Source: JAHQVI01 sp963749875 (GTDB taxonomy: Bacteria > Pseudomonadota > Alphaproteobacteria > Rhizobiales > Rhodomicrobiaceae). From it: 64,000 bases of DNA. Below the pieces are notes generated by a model that saw only the letters and a list, made by a program, of their open reading frames with translations, searched no databases and had not been told where the DNA came from. The stretch lies in contig CAVVOX010000003.1 in the NCBI GenBank assembly GCA_963749875.1, positions 496,001-560,000 on the forward strand, read 5' to 3'. Made by a program: the position numbers and the translations under genes. Of this stretch, positions 32,197 to 40,962 are shown one piece after another (position 1 is the first letter of the stretch; the number at the start of each line of letters is the position of its first letter).

Positions 32197-32221
32197 TTAA
32201 CCCATACAGGTAAGGTTAACT
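32197..32221. promoter_or_regulatory. GTTAACC inverted repeat upstream of cpdR
   Basis: GTTAACC, 11-nt spacer, GGTTAAC, about 120 nt before the cpdR start. The TTAA half-sites resemble those of the cell-cycle regulator CtrA, but the spacing does not match the TTAA-N7-TTAA consensus, so this may be another operator. Confidence 0.3.
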
Positions 32222-32337
32222 GAATGATACCCCTCGCTTTTGTTCGCAAATTGAGTAATTTGAGTGGCATTGAAAAAGGTTTGCAAGACAGGCAACGCCG
32301 GGTTGTACTGTAGAATTTAGAGCGAGACGCCGTGAGC

Positions 32338-32703
32338 ATGACGATGCCTTGTATTCTCCTTGCCGAAGATGACGAGTCGATGCGCCGGTTCTTAGTTAAG
32401 GCGCTAGAGCGGGCAGGCTATGACGTTGTTTCATTTTCGAACGGCGCAGACGCCTATCATTGTTTGCGCACGCGCAAATTCACACTTCTCCTGACCGATA
32501 TTGTCATGCCCGAGATGGATGGCATCGAGTTGGCGAAACGCGCCTCGGAGCTTCAGCCGGAGCTGAAGATCATGTTCATCACCGGCTTTGCCGCGGTCGC
32601 GCTCCATCCTGATTCGAATGCGCCCCGCGAGGCGCGCATCCTATCGAAGCCCGTGCATCTGCGCGAGTTGGTCAATGAAGTGGACCGGCTGCTGGCGGCT
32701 TAG
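32338..32703 (+). CDS. cpdR: Response regulator CpdR (ClpXP adaptor control)
   Basis: A 121-aa single receiver domain with LAEDDESMRRFL, acceptor Asp in LLLTDIVMPEMDGIEL, the very distinctive MFITGFAAVALHPDS, and Lys in LSKPVHLRELVNEV. These are hallmarks of CpdR, which when unphosphorylated primes ClpXP to degrade cell-cycle proteins such as PdeA and, indirectly, CtrA; its phosphate comes from the CckA-ChpT relay. ATG 32338 is chosen; the frame is also open from GTG 32332, and ATG 32344 is possible. The TAG stop is the first triplet of repeat copy 4. Confidence 0.93.
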   Translation: MTMPCILLAEDDESMRRFLVKALERAGYDVVSFSNGADAYHCLRTRKFTLLLTDIVMPEMDGIELAKRASELQPELKIMFITGFAAVALHPDSNAPREARILSKPVHLRELVNEVDRLLAA

Positions 32704-32828
32704 ATCAACCCTCGTTCAAATGGACTCAACTGAACGAGGTCAAGTTGATCTATTTCAATAAATGAGCGCAACTGTTCCCGCGTCCATCCCCGCCTTCGCG
32801 GGGACAGGCTTGGACGCGCGTTGCGCTA
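32701..32828. repeat. 128-nt modular palindromic repeat, copy 4 (modules A+B)
   Basis: Exactly 128 nt from TAG to CTA, same order as copies 1, 2 and 6. The TAG is the cpdR stop. The inner hairpin TCCCCGC-CTTC-GCGGGGA is intact. Joined to an inverted module C. Confidence 0.9.
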
Positions 32829-32931
32829 ACGCATCGGACCGAAAAGTGGCATCCACTTTTCGGGTCAATCCGATGCCAAAACAAACAGTTAGAGCGACGG
32901 TGCAGATTCCGATTAAGAGTCCGGCGCTCTA
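32826..32931. repeat. Repeat module C, inverted copy
   Basis: Reverse complement of the module at 26667-26771 with scattered changes. The hairpin GCATCGGACCGAAAAGTGG / CCACTTTTCGGGTCAATCCGATGC is strong. The final CTA is the TAG stop of the 241-aa minus-strand gene. It shares its left TA with repeat copy 4. Confidence 0.85.
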
Positions 32932-33654
32932 ATGTGGAAGCGGCTGATTCGCCAGGGCAAAGGCAAGCCGGCGGTCTGAAGACGGCGACGGCGCGTCCGA
33001 GACGATCTCGCCCCAATCCGAAAGCAGGAATGGCTCCTCCGCGTCCGCGTCGATGAGGGCGATCTGGGCGTCCTCGACAATCCGCGATTGCAGTGCCAGG
33101 GCCGGCGCCTCAAAGCCGTAACGCGCCGACAGGCTGAAATGCAGCGCCGCACAGGCATCGAGCAGCAGTCTGACGTCGAACTGGCCCGCGATCTTATAGC
33201 CCACGAAGGCGTCCTCCGCTCCCAGATCGCCGAACTCGGATTGGCAGCGTGCCGTCAGAAACTTTCTCGGCTGCACGGCTCCGTTAAAGACCGTCTCATC
33301 ATTCGGCATGAGTTTGTCGAGCAGATCGGCCGCCATGACGGTTGCGAGCCGGAATGTGTCAATCTCCGGCTTCAGCGCGGGCTCATGCATCCGCAATTCC
33401 TTGGCCAGATCGCGGGCCCGAAGGATCTTGGTGAGAACAGCGACCTCCAGGCTCCACAGCTCGCCCACCTGCTGGCGGAGTTCCGCCAAGGACTCGGCGA
33501 TTTCGGAGCAATCCATGCCCGGTGTGAATTTCGGCAGCTGATAAGCGGTCTGCTGCAGCTCGTCGCCGGTCTCGATCGCCGCACGCAGCGATTCGCTCAG
33601 AAAATAGACGATCAACTCAAGATGGCTTTCGCCCTCGGGAGAGAAAAATCCCAT
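32929..33654 (-). CDS. Conserved-looking hypothetical protein, 241 aa
   Basis: A soluble, acidic, mostly helical protein with no signal peptide or membrane segment. An N-terminal helical stretch (residues 10-85) is followed by RARDLAKELRMHEPALKPEIDTFRL and a C-terminal part with FDVRLLLDACAALHFSLSARYG. I do not recognise the family. ATG 33654 has AGGG just upstream. Codon use and GC content look like those of its neighbours. It lies 142 nt downstream of nrdJ on the same strand and could share its transcript. Its stop is formed by repeat module C. Confidence 0.7.
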   Translation of the reverse strand: MGFFSPEGESHLELIVYFLSESLRAAIETGDELQQTAYQLPKFTPGMDCSEIAESLAELRQQVGELWSLEVAVLTKILRARDLAKELRMHEPALKPEIDTFRLATVMAADLLDKLMPNDETVFNGAVQPRKFLTARCQSEFGDLGAEDAFVGYKIAGQFDVRLLLDACAALHFSLSARYGFEAPALALQSRIVEDAQIALIDADAEEPFLLSDWGEIVSDAPSPSSDRRLAFALANQPLPH

Positions 33655-33796
33655 GTACCCTGCCAGCCGCTAAGGCTGCCCCCCGCATTCCATTTCAGGA
33701 TTCACTGAAACGCGCCAACTCCGATTGACGGCTGGGCAGCTCAAGGACAGCCCAGCCCCATCTCGGCGGCATCGGACGCAACTTACGCAATCAAAC

Positions 33797-36700
33797 TCAG
33801 GAACATCCGCTGGTCGAGCCGCAAGTGTCGCACTTCAGGCAGGTGCCGTTTCTCACCAGCGTGAAATTGCCGCAATCACCGCAAGCTTCCCCTTCATAGC
33901 CCTTGATCCGGGCCTCCACACGAAGGGCGCTCGCCGAGCGCTCAACCGACGCAACTGTACTTGTTACCAGGGGGTCTGGCTCAATGGCCATTGCAGTGTT
34001 GCCAGTCACATGACCGATCGAAGCGGCGAGTTCCCGCCTGATCTTGGCAACCGGGCCTTCGCCCCCGCTGTCTTCGACAGCCTGACCCGATACGACGACA
34101 ACTTTATTATTTAGTGCCCCGCGCATCAAGCCCCGGCTCATATAACGGTCCGCGACCAGGGCCGCATGGCCTTTATCGTCCTCGACCCCGCCGCCGACCG
34201 TCATATTGTCGATGTCGTCGGGATTGACATGGGCGAGGTCCGTGCGGCCGAGATAGGAGACGGCAAGCTCGCGGAAAATATAATCAAGAATGGAGGTTGC
34301 GTTCTTGATCGTATCATTTCCTTGAACAAGGCCGGCCGGCTCGAAGCGTGTGAAGGTGAAGGCGTCGACATATTCCTCAAGCGGCACGCCATATTGCAGA
34401 CCGAGGCTGATAGCGATGGCAAAGTTGTTCATAAGTGACCGAAAAGCTGCGCCTTCCTTGTGCATATCTATGAATAACTCGCCGAGGCTGCCGTCCTCAT
34501 ATTCGCCGGTGCGCAAATAGACCTTATGGCCGCCGACATTGGCCTTCTGCGTATAGCCCTTGCGCCGGTTGGGAAGTTTGTGCCGCCGGGCGACCTCGCG
34601 CTCGCGCTCGATGATCCGCTCCACGATCCGCTCGGCGACCAGCTCGACATGCTTCTGCGTCGCCTTCTCCGCAATCAGCGGCTCCGCCTCGTCCTCGGTC
34701 TCCTCGTCGCTGAGGAGTTGGGCCTGCAGCGGTTGAGAGAGCTTGGACCCGTCGCGATAAAGCGCATTGGCCTTCAGCCCCAGCTTCCAGGAAAGCTCAT
34801 AAGCGCGCTTGCAATCCTCGACCGTCGCATTGTTCGGCATGTTGATGGTCTTGGAGATGGCGCCGGAAATGAAGGGCTGCACGGCCGCCAGCATCCGAAT
34901 ATGGCTTTTGGCGGAAAGGAACCGTTTGCCCTTGCGGCCGCAAGGATTGGCGCAGTCGAAGACAGGGAGATGCTCCTCTTTCAGCCCCGGCGCGCAGTCG
35001 AGCGTCATCGCGCCGCAGCAATATTCATTCGCCGCCTCGATCTGCGCTCTGGTGAAGCCGAGATGGGTGAGCAGGTCGAAGCCCGGCGTGTTGAGCGCTT
35101 CTTTTTCAATGCCGAGCGTTTCGACACAGAACTCTTCGCCCAGCGTCCATTTATTGAACGCGAATTTGATGTCGAATGCGCTTTTGAGGCCGCCCTCGAC
35201 CTTATCGATCAGCGCCTGGGGGAGCCCCTTTGCCAGCAGCGTCTGGTGATTGACATGCGGCGCGCCGTCGAGCGTGCCGTGACCGACGGCGTAATCGACG
35301 ATCCCCCGAATGGTCTCCTCGTCATAGCCGAGCGTCTCAAGCGCTTCCGGCACGGCGCGGTTGATGATCTTGAAATAGCCGCCGCCGGCCAGCTTCTTGA
35401 ACTTCACGATGGCGAAGTCGGGCTCGATCCCGGTCGTATCGCAGTCCATGACGAGGCCGATCGTGCCGGTCGGCGCGATGACCGTCGCCTGCGCATTGCG
35501 GAAGCCGTGGCGCTGGCCGAGCGCGATGGCGCGGTCCCAGGCCTGGCGGGCGGCAAAGATCAGCCGCTGGTTCGGGCAGGCATGTTTGTCGAGCGGCACC
35601 GGTAATGTGTGGAGGCCCTCATAGCAGGAGCTCTCGCCATAGGCCGCGCGGCGGTGATTGCGGATCACGCGTTGCATATGGGGCGCATTCTGCTCATAGC
35701 CGGCGAACGCGCCGAGACCTGCCGCCATTTCGGCCGAGGTGGCATAAGCCGTGCCGGTCATCAGCGAGGCGAGCGCGGCGGCCAGTGCCCGGCCTTCGTC
35801 GGAGTCATAGGCGATGCCGGAAACCATCAGCAGGCCGCCAATATTGGCATAGCCGAGACCCAAAGTGCGGTAGCGGTAGGAGAGCTCGGCAATCTGCTGG
35901 GACGGAAACTGCGCCATCAGCACCGAGATTTCCAGAACCATGGTCCAAAGCCGCGTGGCATGGGCGAAACCGTCGACATCGAAGCGCTTGCTCTCATCGC
36001 GGAACGCCATCAGGTTCAGCGACGCCAGATTGCACGCCGTATCGTCCAGGAACATATATTCCGAGCACGGATTGGAAGCGCGGATCGGCCCGGATGCCGG
36101 GCAGGTGTGCCAGTCATTGATGGTCGTGTGGTACTGAATGCCGGGATCGGCGGAGGCCCAGGCCGCATAGGAGATCTTGTCCCACAGCTCGCGGGCTTTG
36201 ACCGTCTTGACGGTTTCCCCGGTGATGCGCCCCTTCAGCTCCCAATCGCAATCAGCTTCCACCGCGTTGAGAAAATCGTCGCTGACGCGCACCGAATTGT
36301 TTGAGTTCTGGCCCGAGACGCTGCGATAGGCTTCGCCTTCCCAATCGGTGTCGAAGACGGGAAATTCGAGGCCGTCAAAACCCTGCCGCGCAAATTGAAC
36401 GACGCGCTGAATATAGCTGTCGGGCACATGCGCCTTGCGGGCCATGCGGATTTCGCGCTTCAGCGCCGGGTTCTTTGCCGGATCGAAGCAGGCCTCGCCC
36501 TCGCCGTCGCAATGGGTGCAGGCACGCATGATCGCCGTCAGATGCTTCGCGCAGGCCTTGGAGCCGGCGACGAGCGCGGCAACCTTCTGCTCCTCCGCCA
36601 CCTTCCACTCGATGAACTGCTCGATATCCGGATGATCGGCGTCGACGATAACCATCTTCGCGGCGCGCCGCGTCGTGCCGCCCGATTTGATCGCGCCGGC

Positions 36701-37492
36701 CGCCCGGTCGCCGATCTTGAGGAAGCTCATCAGGCCGGAGGACTTGCCGCCGCCCGACAGCTTCTCGCCTTCGCCGCGCAGATGGGAGAAATTCGTGCCG
36801 GTGCCAGAGCCGTATTTAAAGAGGCGCGCTTCGCGGACCCAGAGGTCCATGATGCCGCCTTCATTGACGAGATCGTCTTCGACGGACTGGATGAAGCAGG
36901 CATGCGGCTGGGGATGCTCGTAGGCCGATTGGGCGCGGGTCAGCTCGCCGGTCTCGTAATCCACATAATAGTGGCCCTGGCTCGGCCCATCGATGCCATA
37001 GGCCCAATGCATGCCGGTGTTGAACCATTGCGGGCTGTTCGGGGCGACCATCTGCATGGCGAGCATGTAGCAAAGCTCGTCGTAAAAGGCGCGCGCATCC
37101 TCCTCGGAGGAGAAATAGCCGCCCTTCCAGCCCCAATAGGTCCAGGTGCCGGCGAGGCGGTTGAAGACCTGGCGCGCGTCGGTCTCGGAGCTGTGGCTCT
37201 GATCGGCGGGCAGTTCGGCGAGCGCGGCGGCATCGGCGGTCGAGCGCCACAGCCAGGACGGGACGGAATTCTCCTCGACCTTTTTCAGCCGGGCCGGAAC
37301 GCCGGCTTTGCGAAAATATTTCTGCGCGAGAATGTCCGTGGCGACCTGGCTCCAATGGGCCGGCACTTCGATATTCTCCAGCCGGAAGACGATCGAGCCG
37401 TCCGGGTTGCGGATCTCGCTGGTCGCTCTGCGAAATTCGATGCCTGCATAGGGGGATTGTTCTGATTTCGTGAAGCGCCGCTCGATCCGCAT
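33797..37492 (-). CDS. nrdJ: Vitamin B12-dependent ribonucleotide reductase (class II)
   Basis: A 1231-aa enzyme that reduces ribonucleotides using adenosylcobalamin, independent of oxygen. Motifs include the N-terminal TDILAQKYFRKAGVP, NSPQWFNTG, YGSGTGTNFS, SNPCSEYMFLDDTACNLASLNL (with the candidate thiyl Cys) and APTGTIGLVMDCDTTGIEPD. The C terminus has a Cys-rich ribbon (CGDCGNF, CLKCDTCGSTSGC) that probably regenerates the active-site thiols. Its size is typical of the long alphaproteobacterial form. GAGAGGACGAGAG precedes the ATG. An unusually long upstream region contains tandem hairpins; I could not find a cobalamin riboswitch there. Confidence 0.95.
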   Translation of the reverse strand: MRIERRFTKSEQSPYAGIEFRRATSEIRNPDGSIVFRLENIEVPAHWSQVATDILAQKYFRKAGVPARLKKVEENSVPSWLWRSTADAAALAELPADQSHSSETDARQVFNRLAGTWTYWGWKGGYFSSEEDARAFYDELCYMLAMQMVAPNSPQWFNTGMHWAYGIDGPSQGHYYVDYETGELTRAQSAYEHPQPHACFIQSVEDDLVNEGGIMDLWVREARLFKYGSGTGTNFSHLRGEGEKLSGGGKSSGLMSFLKIGDRAAGAIKSGGTTRRAAKMVIVDADHPDIEQFIEWKVAEEQKVAALVAGSKACAKHLTAIMRACTHCDGEGEACFDPAKNPALKREIRMARKAHVPDSYIQRVVQFARQGFDGLEFPVFDTDWEGEAYRSVSGQNSNNSVRVSDDFLNAVEADCDWELKGRITGETVKTVKARELWDKISYAAWASADPGIQYHTTINDWHTCPASGPIRASNPCSEYMFLDDTACNLASLNLMAFRDESKRFDVDGFAHATRLWTMVLEISVLMAQFPSQQIAELSYRYRTLGLGYANIGGLLMVSGIAYDSDEGRALAAALASLMTGTAYATSAEMAAGLGAFAGYEQNAPHMQRVIRNHRRAAYGESSCYEGLHTLPVPLDKHACPNQRLIFAARQAWDRAIALGQRHGFRNAQATVIAPTGTIGLVMDCDTTGIEPDFAIVKFKKLAGGGYFKIINRAVPEALETLGYDEETIRGIVDYAVGHGTLDGAPHVNHQTLLAKGLPQALIDKVEGGLKSAFDIKFAFNKWTLGEEFCVETLGIEKEALNTPGFDLLTHLGFTRAQIEAANEYCCGAMTLDCAPGLKEEHLPVFDCANPCGRKGKRFLSAKSHIRMLAAVQPFISGAISKTINMPNNATVEDCKRAYELSWKLGLKANALYRDGSKLSQPLQAQLLSDEETEDEAEPLIAEKATQKHVELVAERIVERIIEREREVARRHKLPNRRKGYTQKANVGGHKVYLRTGEYEDGSLGELFIDMHKEGAAFRSLMNNFAIAISLGLQYGVPLEEYVDAFTFTRFEPAGLVQGNDTIKNATSILDYIFRELAVSYLGRTDLAHVNPDDIDNMTVGGGVEDDKGHAALVADRYMSRGLMRGALNNKVVVVSGQAVEDSGGEGPVAKIRRELAASIGHVTGNTAMAIEPDPLVTSTVASVERSASALRVEARIKGYEGEACGDCGNFTLVRNGTCLKCDTCGSTSGCS

Positions 37493-38169
37493 CTCTCGTC
37501 CTCTCGAATAGTAATCTCGTATGTTCCGAAACGCTCCTACTTAGATCCTCCCTGTACAATTCGCGCTGCGATGATGTTCAGTCTACGCATTACCATTCTC
37601 TTATTCGAGCAATGTGAATGCATGACTAGACATTCAGGCGGCCCGATTTAGTCGGCGATCTTCTGCCCCACTACCTCGGATGCTTCCTGCGCAAATCTGA
37701 TTGGGAAACGCGAACACAACTCGGACCGAAAAACAGCTGCGAAGCCATCTCTCGGTGGACGCGACTGACTACAATGGAAAGTCCGGCACGAAGCCGGCCC
37801 GAAGACCTGGCACGCTGGTGCCAGGGAAGAGGCCGATGGTGGCCTCCAACGCCATCCGACAAAGAGCCTGTCTGATTCACGCCAATCAGACCAGCCCTAG
37901 CGTCAGAAAATTTTTCCCCCACTAGATATCGTTGTTTTCTTGCACCATTTGGTTAACGGGCCGGTCGTCCGAGCCCCCCGCAGAAAGCAAGATATGGCGA
38001 TTCTCACTGATCCGGTCGCCCGTCATTTTCGCCTTTCCAAAGGGCATCAACAGCTTAAGTCCTTTCCCGGGAATTCCGATTTTCCTGCTTGGTGTGGTGC
38101 CGAATCGCTCAGGCTGGACAGAGTTTCGCGCCGATGCGATAGTCCGGCCAAAATCAGCAGGCGGTCTTG
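37493..38169. other. 677-nt intergenic region between nrdJ and the NDUFA12 gene
   Basis: No protein gene is supported. The half next to nrdJ is AT-richer and should hold its promoter and leader. 37740-37905 is packed with hairpins, annotated separately. 37905-37945 has an A/T run followed by Cs (GAAAATTTTTCCCCC). The remaining 220 nt ahead of the NDUFA12 gene shows nothing distinct. Confidence 0.5.
37783..37891. ncRNA. Candidate structured RNA: four tandem hairpins
   Basis: Four perfect stems in 109 nt: CCGGC/GCCGG (37783-37797), CCTGGCAC/GTGCCAGG with a 4-nt loop (37806-37825), GAGGCC/GGCCTC (37829-37846) and GTCTGATT/AATCAGAC (37870-37891). Such density without coding content suggests a folded RNA, either a leader of nrdJ (minus strand) or an independent RNA in either direction. 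The segment does not match tRNA or tmRNA, and lacks the rest of RNase P RNA or a B12 box. Direction and function are unknown. Confidence 0.4.
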
Positions 38170-38565
38170 ATGAGTCTCTTGAGCGATATTTTCACCTGGT
38201 GGAACGGCACGACGCTTTCGACCCAACTCTATACCCAGAAATATGGCCGACTGGTCGGCGAGGATAGCTTCGGCAACACATATTACGAGGACAAGGACGG
38301 CTCGGGGCCCGCAGGCAGGCCGCGCCGCTGGGTCATCTATAATGGCGAGGCCGAGGCGTCCAAAGTGCCGCCGGAATGGCACGGCTGGCTGCACTATATT
38401 CTGGATGAGCCGCCAAGCGCCGGCTATCAGCCCAGGCAGTGGCAGAAGCCGCATGTCGCGAACATGACCGGCACACCGCAAGCCTATCGTCCCGCCGGGA
38501 GCATCCTGCACCCGACGCGGCGGAAAGCGGCCGCGCCGGATTACGAGCCGTGGCAGGCCGAATAG
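38170..38565 (+). CDS. NADH:ubiquinone oxidoreductase accessory subunit, NDUFA12 type
   Basis: A 131-aa protein. Characteristic motifs: WWNGTTLSTQLYTQKYGRLVGEDSFGNTYYED, RRWVIYNG, and EASKVPPEWHGWLHYILDEPP, with the typical C-terminal HxPNxTGTPxAYRP-like segment (KPHVANMTGTPQAYRPAGS). This supernumerary complex I subunit is shared by alphaproteobacteria and mitochondria. It sits on the matrix/cytoplasmic arm. ATG 38170 is chosen. Monocistronic; it converges with the thiolase gene. Confidence 0.93.
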   Translation: MSLLSDIFTWWNGTTLSTQLYTQKYGRLVGEDSFGNTYYEDKDGSGPAGRPRRWVIYNGEAEASKVPPEWHGWLHYILDEPPSAGYQPRQWQKPHVANMTGTPQAYRPAGSILHPTRRKAAAPDYEPWQAE

Positions 38566-38611
38566 ATCTCTGACGCCGGCGGCTTTGCTCGCTTGCCGGA
38601 CCGGAGCCCAA

Positions 38612-39805
38612 TCAGCACATTTCGATCGCGACCGCCGTCGCTTCGCCGCCGCCGATGCAGATGCCGGCGACGCCGCGTTTGCCGCCGCCGCGCTTCAGTG
38701 CATTGACAAGCGTGACGAGGATGCGCGCGCCCGACGCGCCAATCGGATGGCCGAGTGCACAGGCGCCGCCATTTACATTGACCACGTCATGCGGAAGGCC
38801 GAGATCGCGCATTGCCGCCATCGCGACCACGGCGAAGGCCTCGTTGATTTCGTAAAGGTCGGCGTCCGTGGCATTCCACCCGACGTCCTCATAGAGCTTG
38901 CGGATCGCTTGAATGGGAGCGGTCGTAAACCAGGCAGGCTCCTGCGCATGGCTTGCGGTCCCGACGATGCGGGCGATGGGTGCGATGCCCCGCCGCTCCG
39001 CTTCACGCTCGCGCATCAGCACGAGCGCCGCAGCGCCATCGGAAATCGAGCTTGAATTGGCCGCCGTGACGGTTCCGTCTTCGCGGAAGGCCGGTTTGAG
39101 CTGCGGGATCTTTTCAGGCTTTGCGGCAAAGGGCTGCTCGTCTTTTTCGACCGTGATCTTGGACTTGCCGGCGCTCGCCGCAACCGGCGTGATTTCATCG
39201 GCGAAACTGCCATCGCTATTTGCGCGCTTCGCCCGTTCGAGCGAGGTCAGGGCAAACGCGTCCTGGGCGTCCCTGGTGAACTGATAATGCTGCGCGGTGT
39301 CTTCGGCAAAAGTGCCCATCAGCCGGCCGGGGTCATAGGCGTCCTCCAGCCCGTCCAGGAATATATGGTCGAGAACCCGGCCATGTCCCAGGCGCATACC
39401 GCGCCGCGCCTTGGGGAGAAGATAGGGGGCATTCGACATGCTCTCCATACCGCCCGCAAGGATGATGTCGTCGGGCCGGACATGGAGGGCGTCGAAGGCC
39501 ATCATCACCGTCTTCATGCCCGAGCCGCACATCTTGTTCACGGTCGTGCAGCCAACGGATTTCGGCAGTCCCGCCCCAAGCGCGGCCTGGCGCGCCGGTG
39601 CCTGTCCCTGGCCGGCCGGGAGCACGCAGCCCATCAGCGCCTCGTTGATGTCGCCGGGTGCAAGGCCCGACTTCTGCGTTGCCGCCTTGATGGCTTCCGC
39701 CCCGATCTGCGGCGCCGTCAATGACGACAACTCGCCTTGAAAGCCGCCGATCGCGGTCCGAGCCGCGCCCGTAATGACCACGGGATCGCTGCCGTTCGAG
39801 CTCAT
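38612..39805 (-). CDS. Acetyl-CoA C-acetyltransferase (thiolase)
   Basis: A 397-aa thiolase. The nucleophilic Cys is in NKMCGSGMK; other active-site motifs are INEAFAVV, NGGACALGHPIGASGAR (His) and CIGGGEA (second Cys). It condenses or cleaves acetoacetyl-CoA or longer 3-ketoacyl-CoA; a role in polyhydroxybutyrate or fatty acid metabolism is likely but not shown by neighbours. The start is ATG 39805, which gives the usual N terminus (VVITGAARTAIG); no clear Shine-Dalgarno precedes it. The next gene upstream on the same strand is the PEP-mutase-family gene, 82 nt away. Confidence 0.92.
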   Translation of the reverse strand: MSSNGSDPVVITGAARTAIGGFQGELSSLTAPQIGAEAIKAATQKSGLAPGDINEALMGCVLPAGQGQAPARQAALGAGLPKSVGCTTVNKMCGSGMKTVMMAFDALHVRPDDIILAGGMESMSNAPYLLPKARRGMRLGHGRVLDHIFLDGLEDAYDPGRLMGTFAEDTAQHYQFTRDAQDAFALTSLERAKRANSDGSFADEITPVAASAGKSKITVEKDEQPFAAKPEKIPQLKPAFREDGTVTAANSSSISDGAAALVLMREREAERRGIAPIARIVGTASHAQEPAWFTTAPIQAIRKLYEDVGWNATDADLYEINEAFAVVAMAAMRDLGLPHDVVNVNGGACALGHPIGASGARILVTLVNALKRGGGKRGVAGICIGGGEATAVAIEMC

Positions 39806-39886
39806 AGGAGGGGATCCTTGCTGATTGCTATGCACAAACAGCTTAACGCCGGACGGTGCGGCGCGCTACCTCAATGCCGGGACGCA

Positions 39887-40750
39887 TCAGCGAAGCAGGG
39901 TTTCGAGCTGGTCTTCGGGAATGGCCTTGCTGAGCTGATTGAAATGGCCGAAGGCAAGAAGCTCTTCACCTTTCAATCGCATATTTCCGAGAAGCGAGCG
40001 CAGAAGGCTGGAGCCGAGCGTAATGCAGGAAATGCCGATTTCGGCAAAGGCCTTGACCTCGGGCGCCGGACTATAGCCGACCGAAACTGCAAGCGGTCCG
40101 TCGACGACGCCGGCGAGCTTTTCGAGAATTTGAAGATGCTGGACACCGGGCACCAGGACGCAATCGGCCCCAGATGCGAAATAGGCTTCGGACCGCTCAA
40201 CCGTCGTCTCGAACGGCGAGTGAACCTGGGGTCCGAGCAGAAAACCCTCGGTGCTGATAGTAATGACGGCAGGCATTTTGACCTCGGCGGTCGCAGCCTT
40301 CACGGCGCGGACACACTCCGCCATTTCTTCCACCGGCATGATCCCATGCCCTCCGTTCCGCCCGCCATCGCTCAAGGTAATGCCGACGCAGCCGGCCGAG
40401 ATGGCGGCGCTCACGGCATATTTGACCTCTTCGAGGGACCGTCCGGAGGCGCCTTCCAGATCGGCATTGATCGGCGTCTCGAAGCCGCGCGTAATCCGGG
40501 CCACGATACTGAGGAGATCGTCGGTCGCGACGCGCTCCTCGTTGGAGTATCCCAGACACCACCCGATCGCCGTGGCGGATGTGCCGATGAACTCAAATCC
40601 GGCGTCGGCCATGACGCGCGAACTCGCCACATCCCAAACCTCGGGCATGACAAAGGTTTCGGATGTCTGCAAACGCCGCCTGAATTTACGGATGCGCTCC
40701 TTCTGGCCGCTCGTCGAAACCTGGTCCATGAGTAAACTTTGGTCCATCAT
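39887..40750 (-). CDS. Isocitrate lyase/PEP mutase family enzyme
   Basis: A 287-aa TIM-barrel protein of the PEP mutase/methylisocitrate lyase superfamily: FVMPEVWDVASSRVMADAGF, FIGTSATAIGWCLGYSNEE, PINADLEGASG (Asp/Glu metal ligands), GCVGITLSDGG, and ADCVLVPGV. It lacks the KKCGH motif of true isocitrate lyases. Members act on C-C or C-P bonds of 2-hydroxy/oxo acids, but the substrate here cannot be told. ATG 40750 is chosen; GTG 40762 is also possible. Confidence 0.82.
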   Translation of the reverse strand: MMDQSLLMDQVSTSGQKERIRKFRRRLQTSETFVMPEVWDVASSRVMADAGFEFIGTSATAIGWCLGYSNEERVATDDLLSIVARITRGFETPINADLEGASGRSLEEVKYAVSAAISAGCVGITLSDGGRNGGHGIMPVEEMAECVRAVKAATAEVKMPAVITISTEGFLLGPQVHSPFETTVERSEAYFASGADCVLVPGVQHLQILEKLAGVVDGPLAVSVGYSPAPEVKAFAEIGISCITLGSSLLRSLLGNMRLKGEELLAFGHFNQLSKAIPEDQLETLLR

Positions 40751-40962
40751 ACAACGCTTCACTCAAATTAGGCGCCAGGCAGCCCAAGAGACATCTAAAC
40801 CAAATAGCAACGCGACAAAAGACCGTTTCCTGCCAGCGTTATGGCCACCACGCGATATGTTTGATTTTTGAACGCCCCCTGAACATGATTGGCTTCGTAT
40901 TTTGACAAATATTTGTCATTTGGCCGGCCAAATGCGGCTTCCTGCCCTATGCCCGATTGTTT

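Noticed and set aside
37770..37800. RNase P RNA, because of GGAAAGTCCGG
   Set aside because: Only this short stretch matches; the other conserved RNase P elements are missing around it.
37493..37920. Adenosylcobalamin riboswitch upstream of nrdJ
   Set aside because: No B12 box (GCCACTG-like core) or the usual surrounding consensus was found on the minus strand, despite the long leader.
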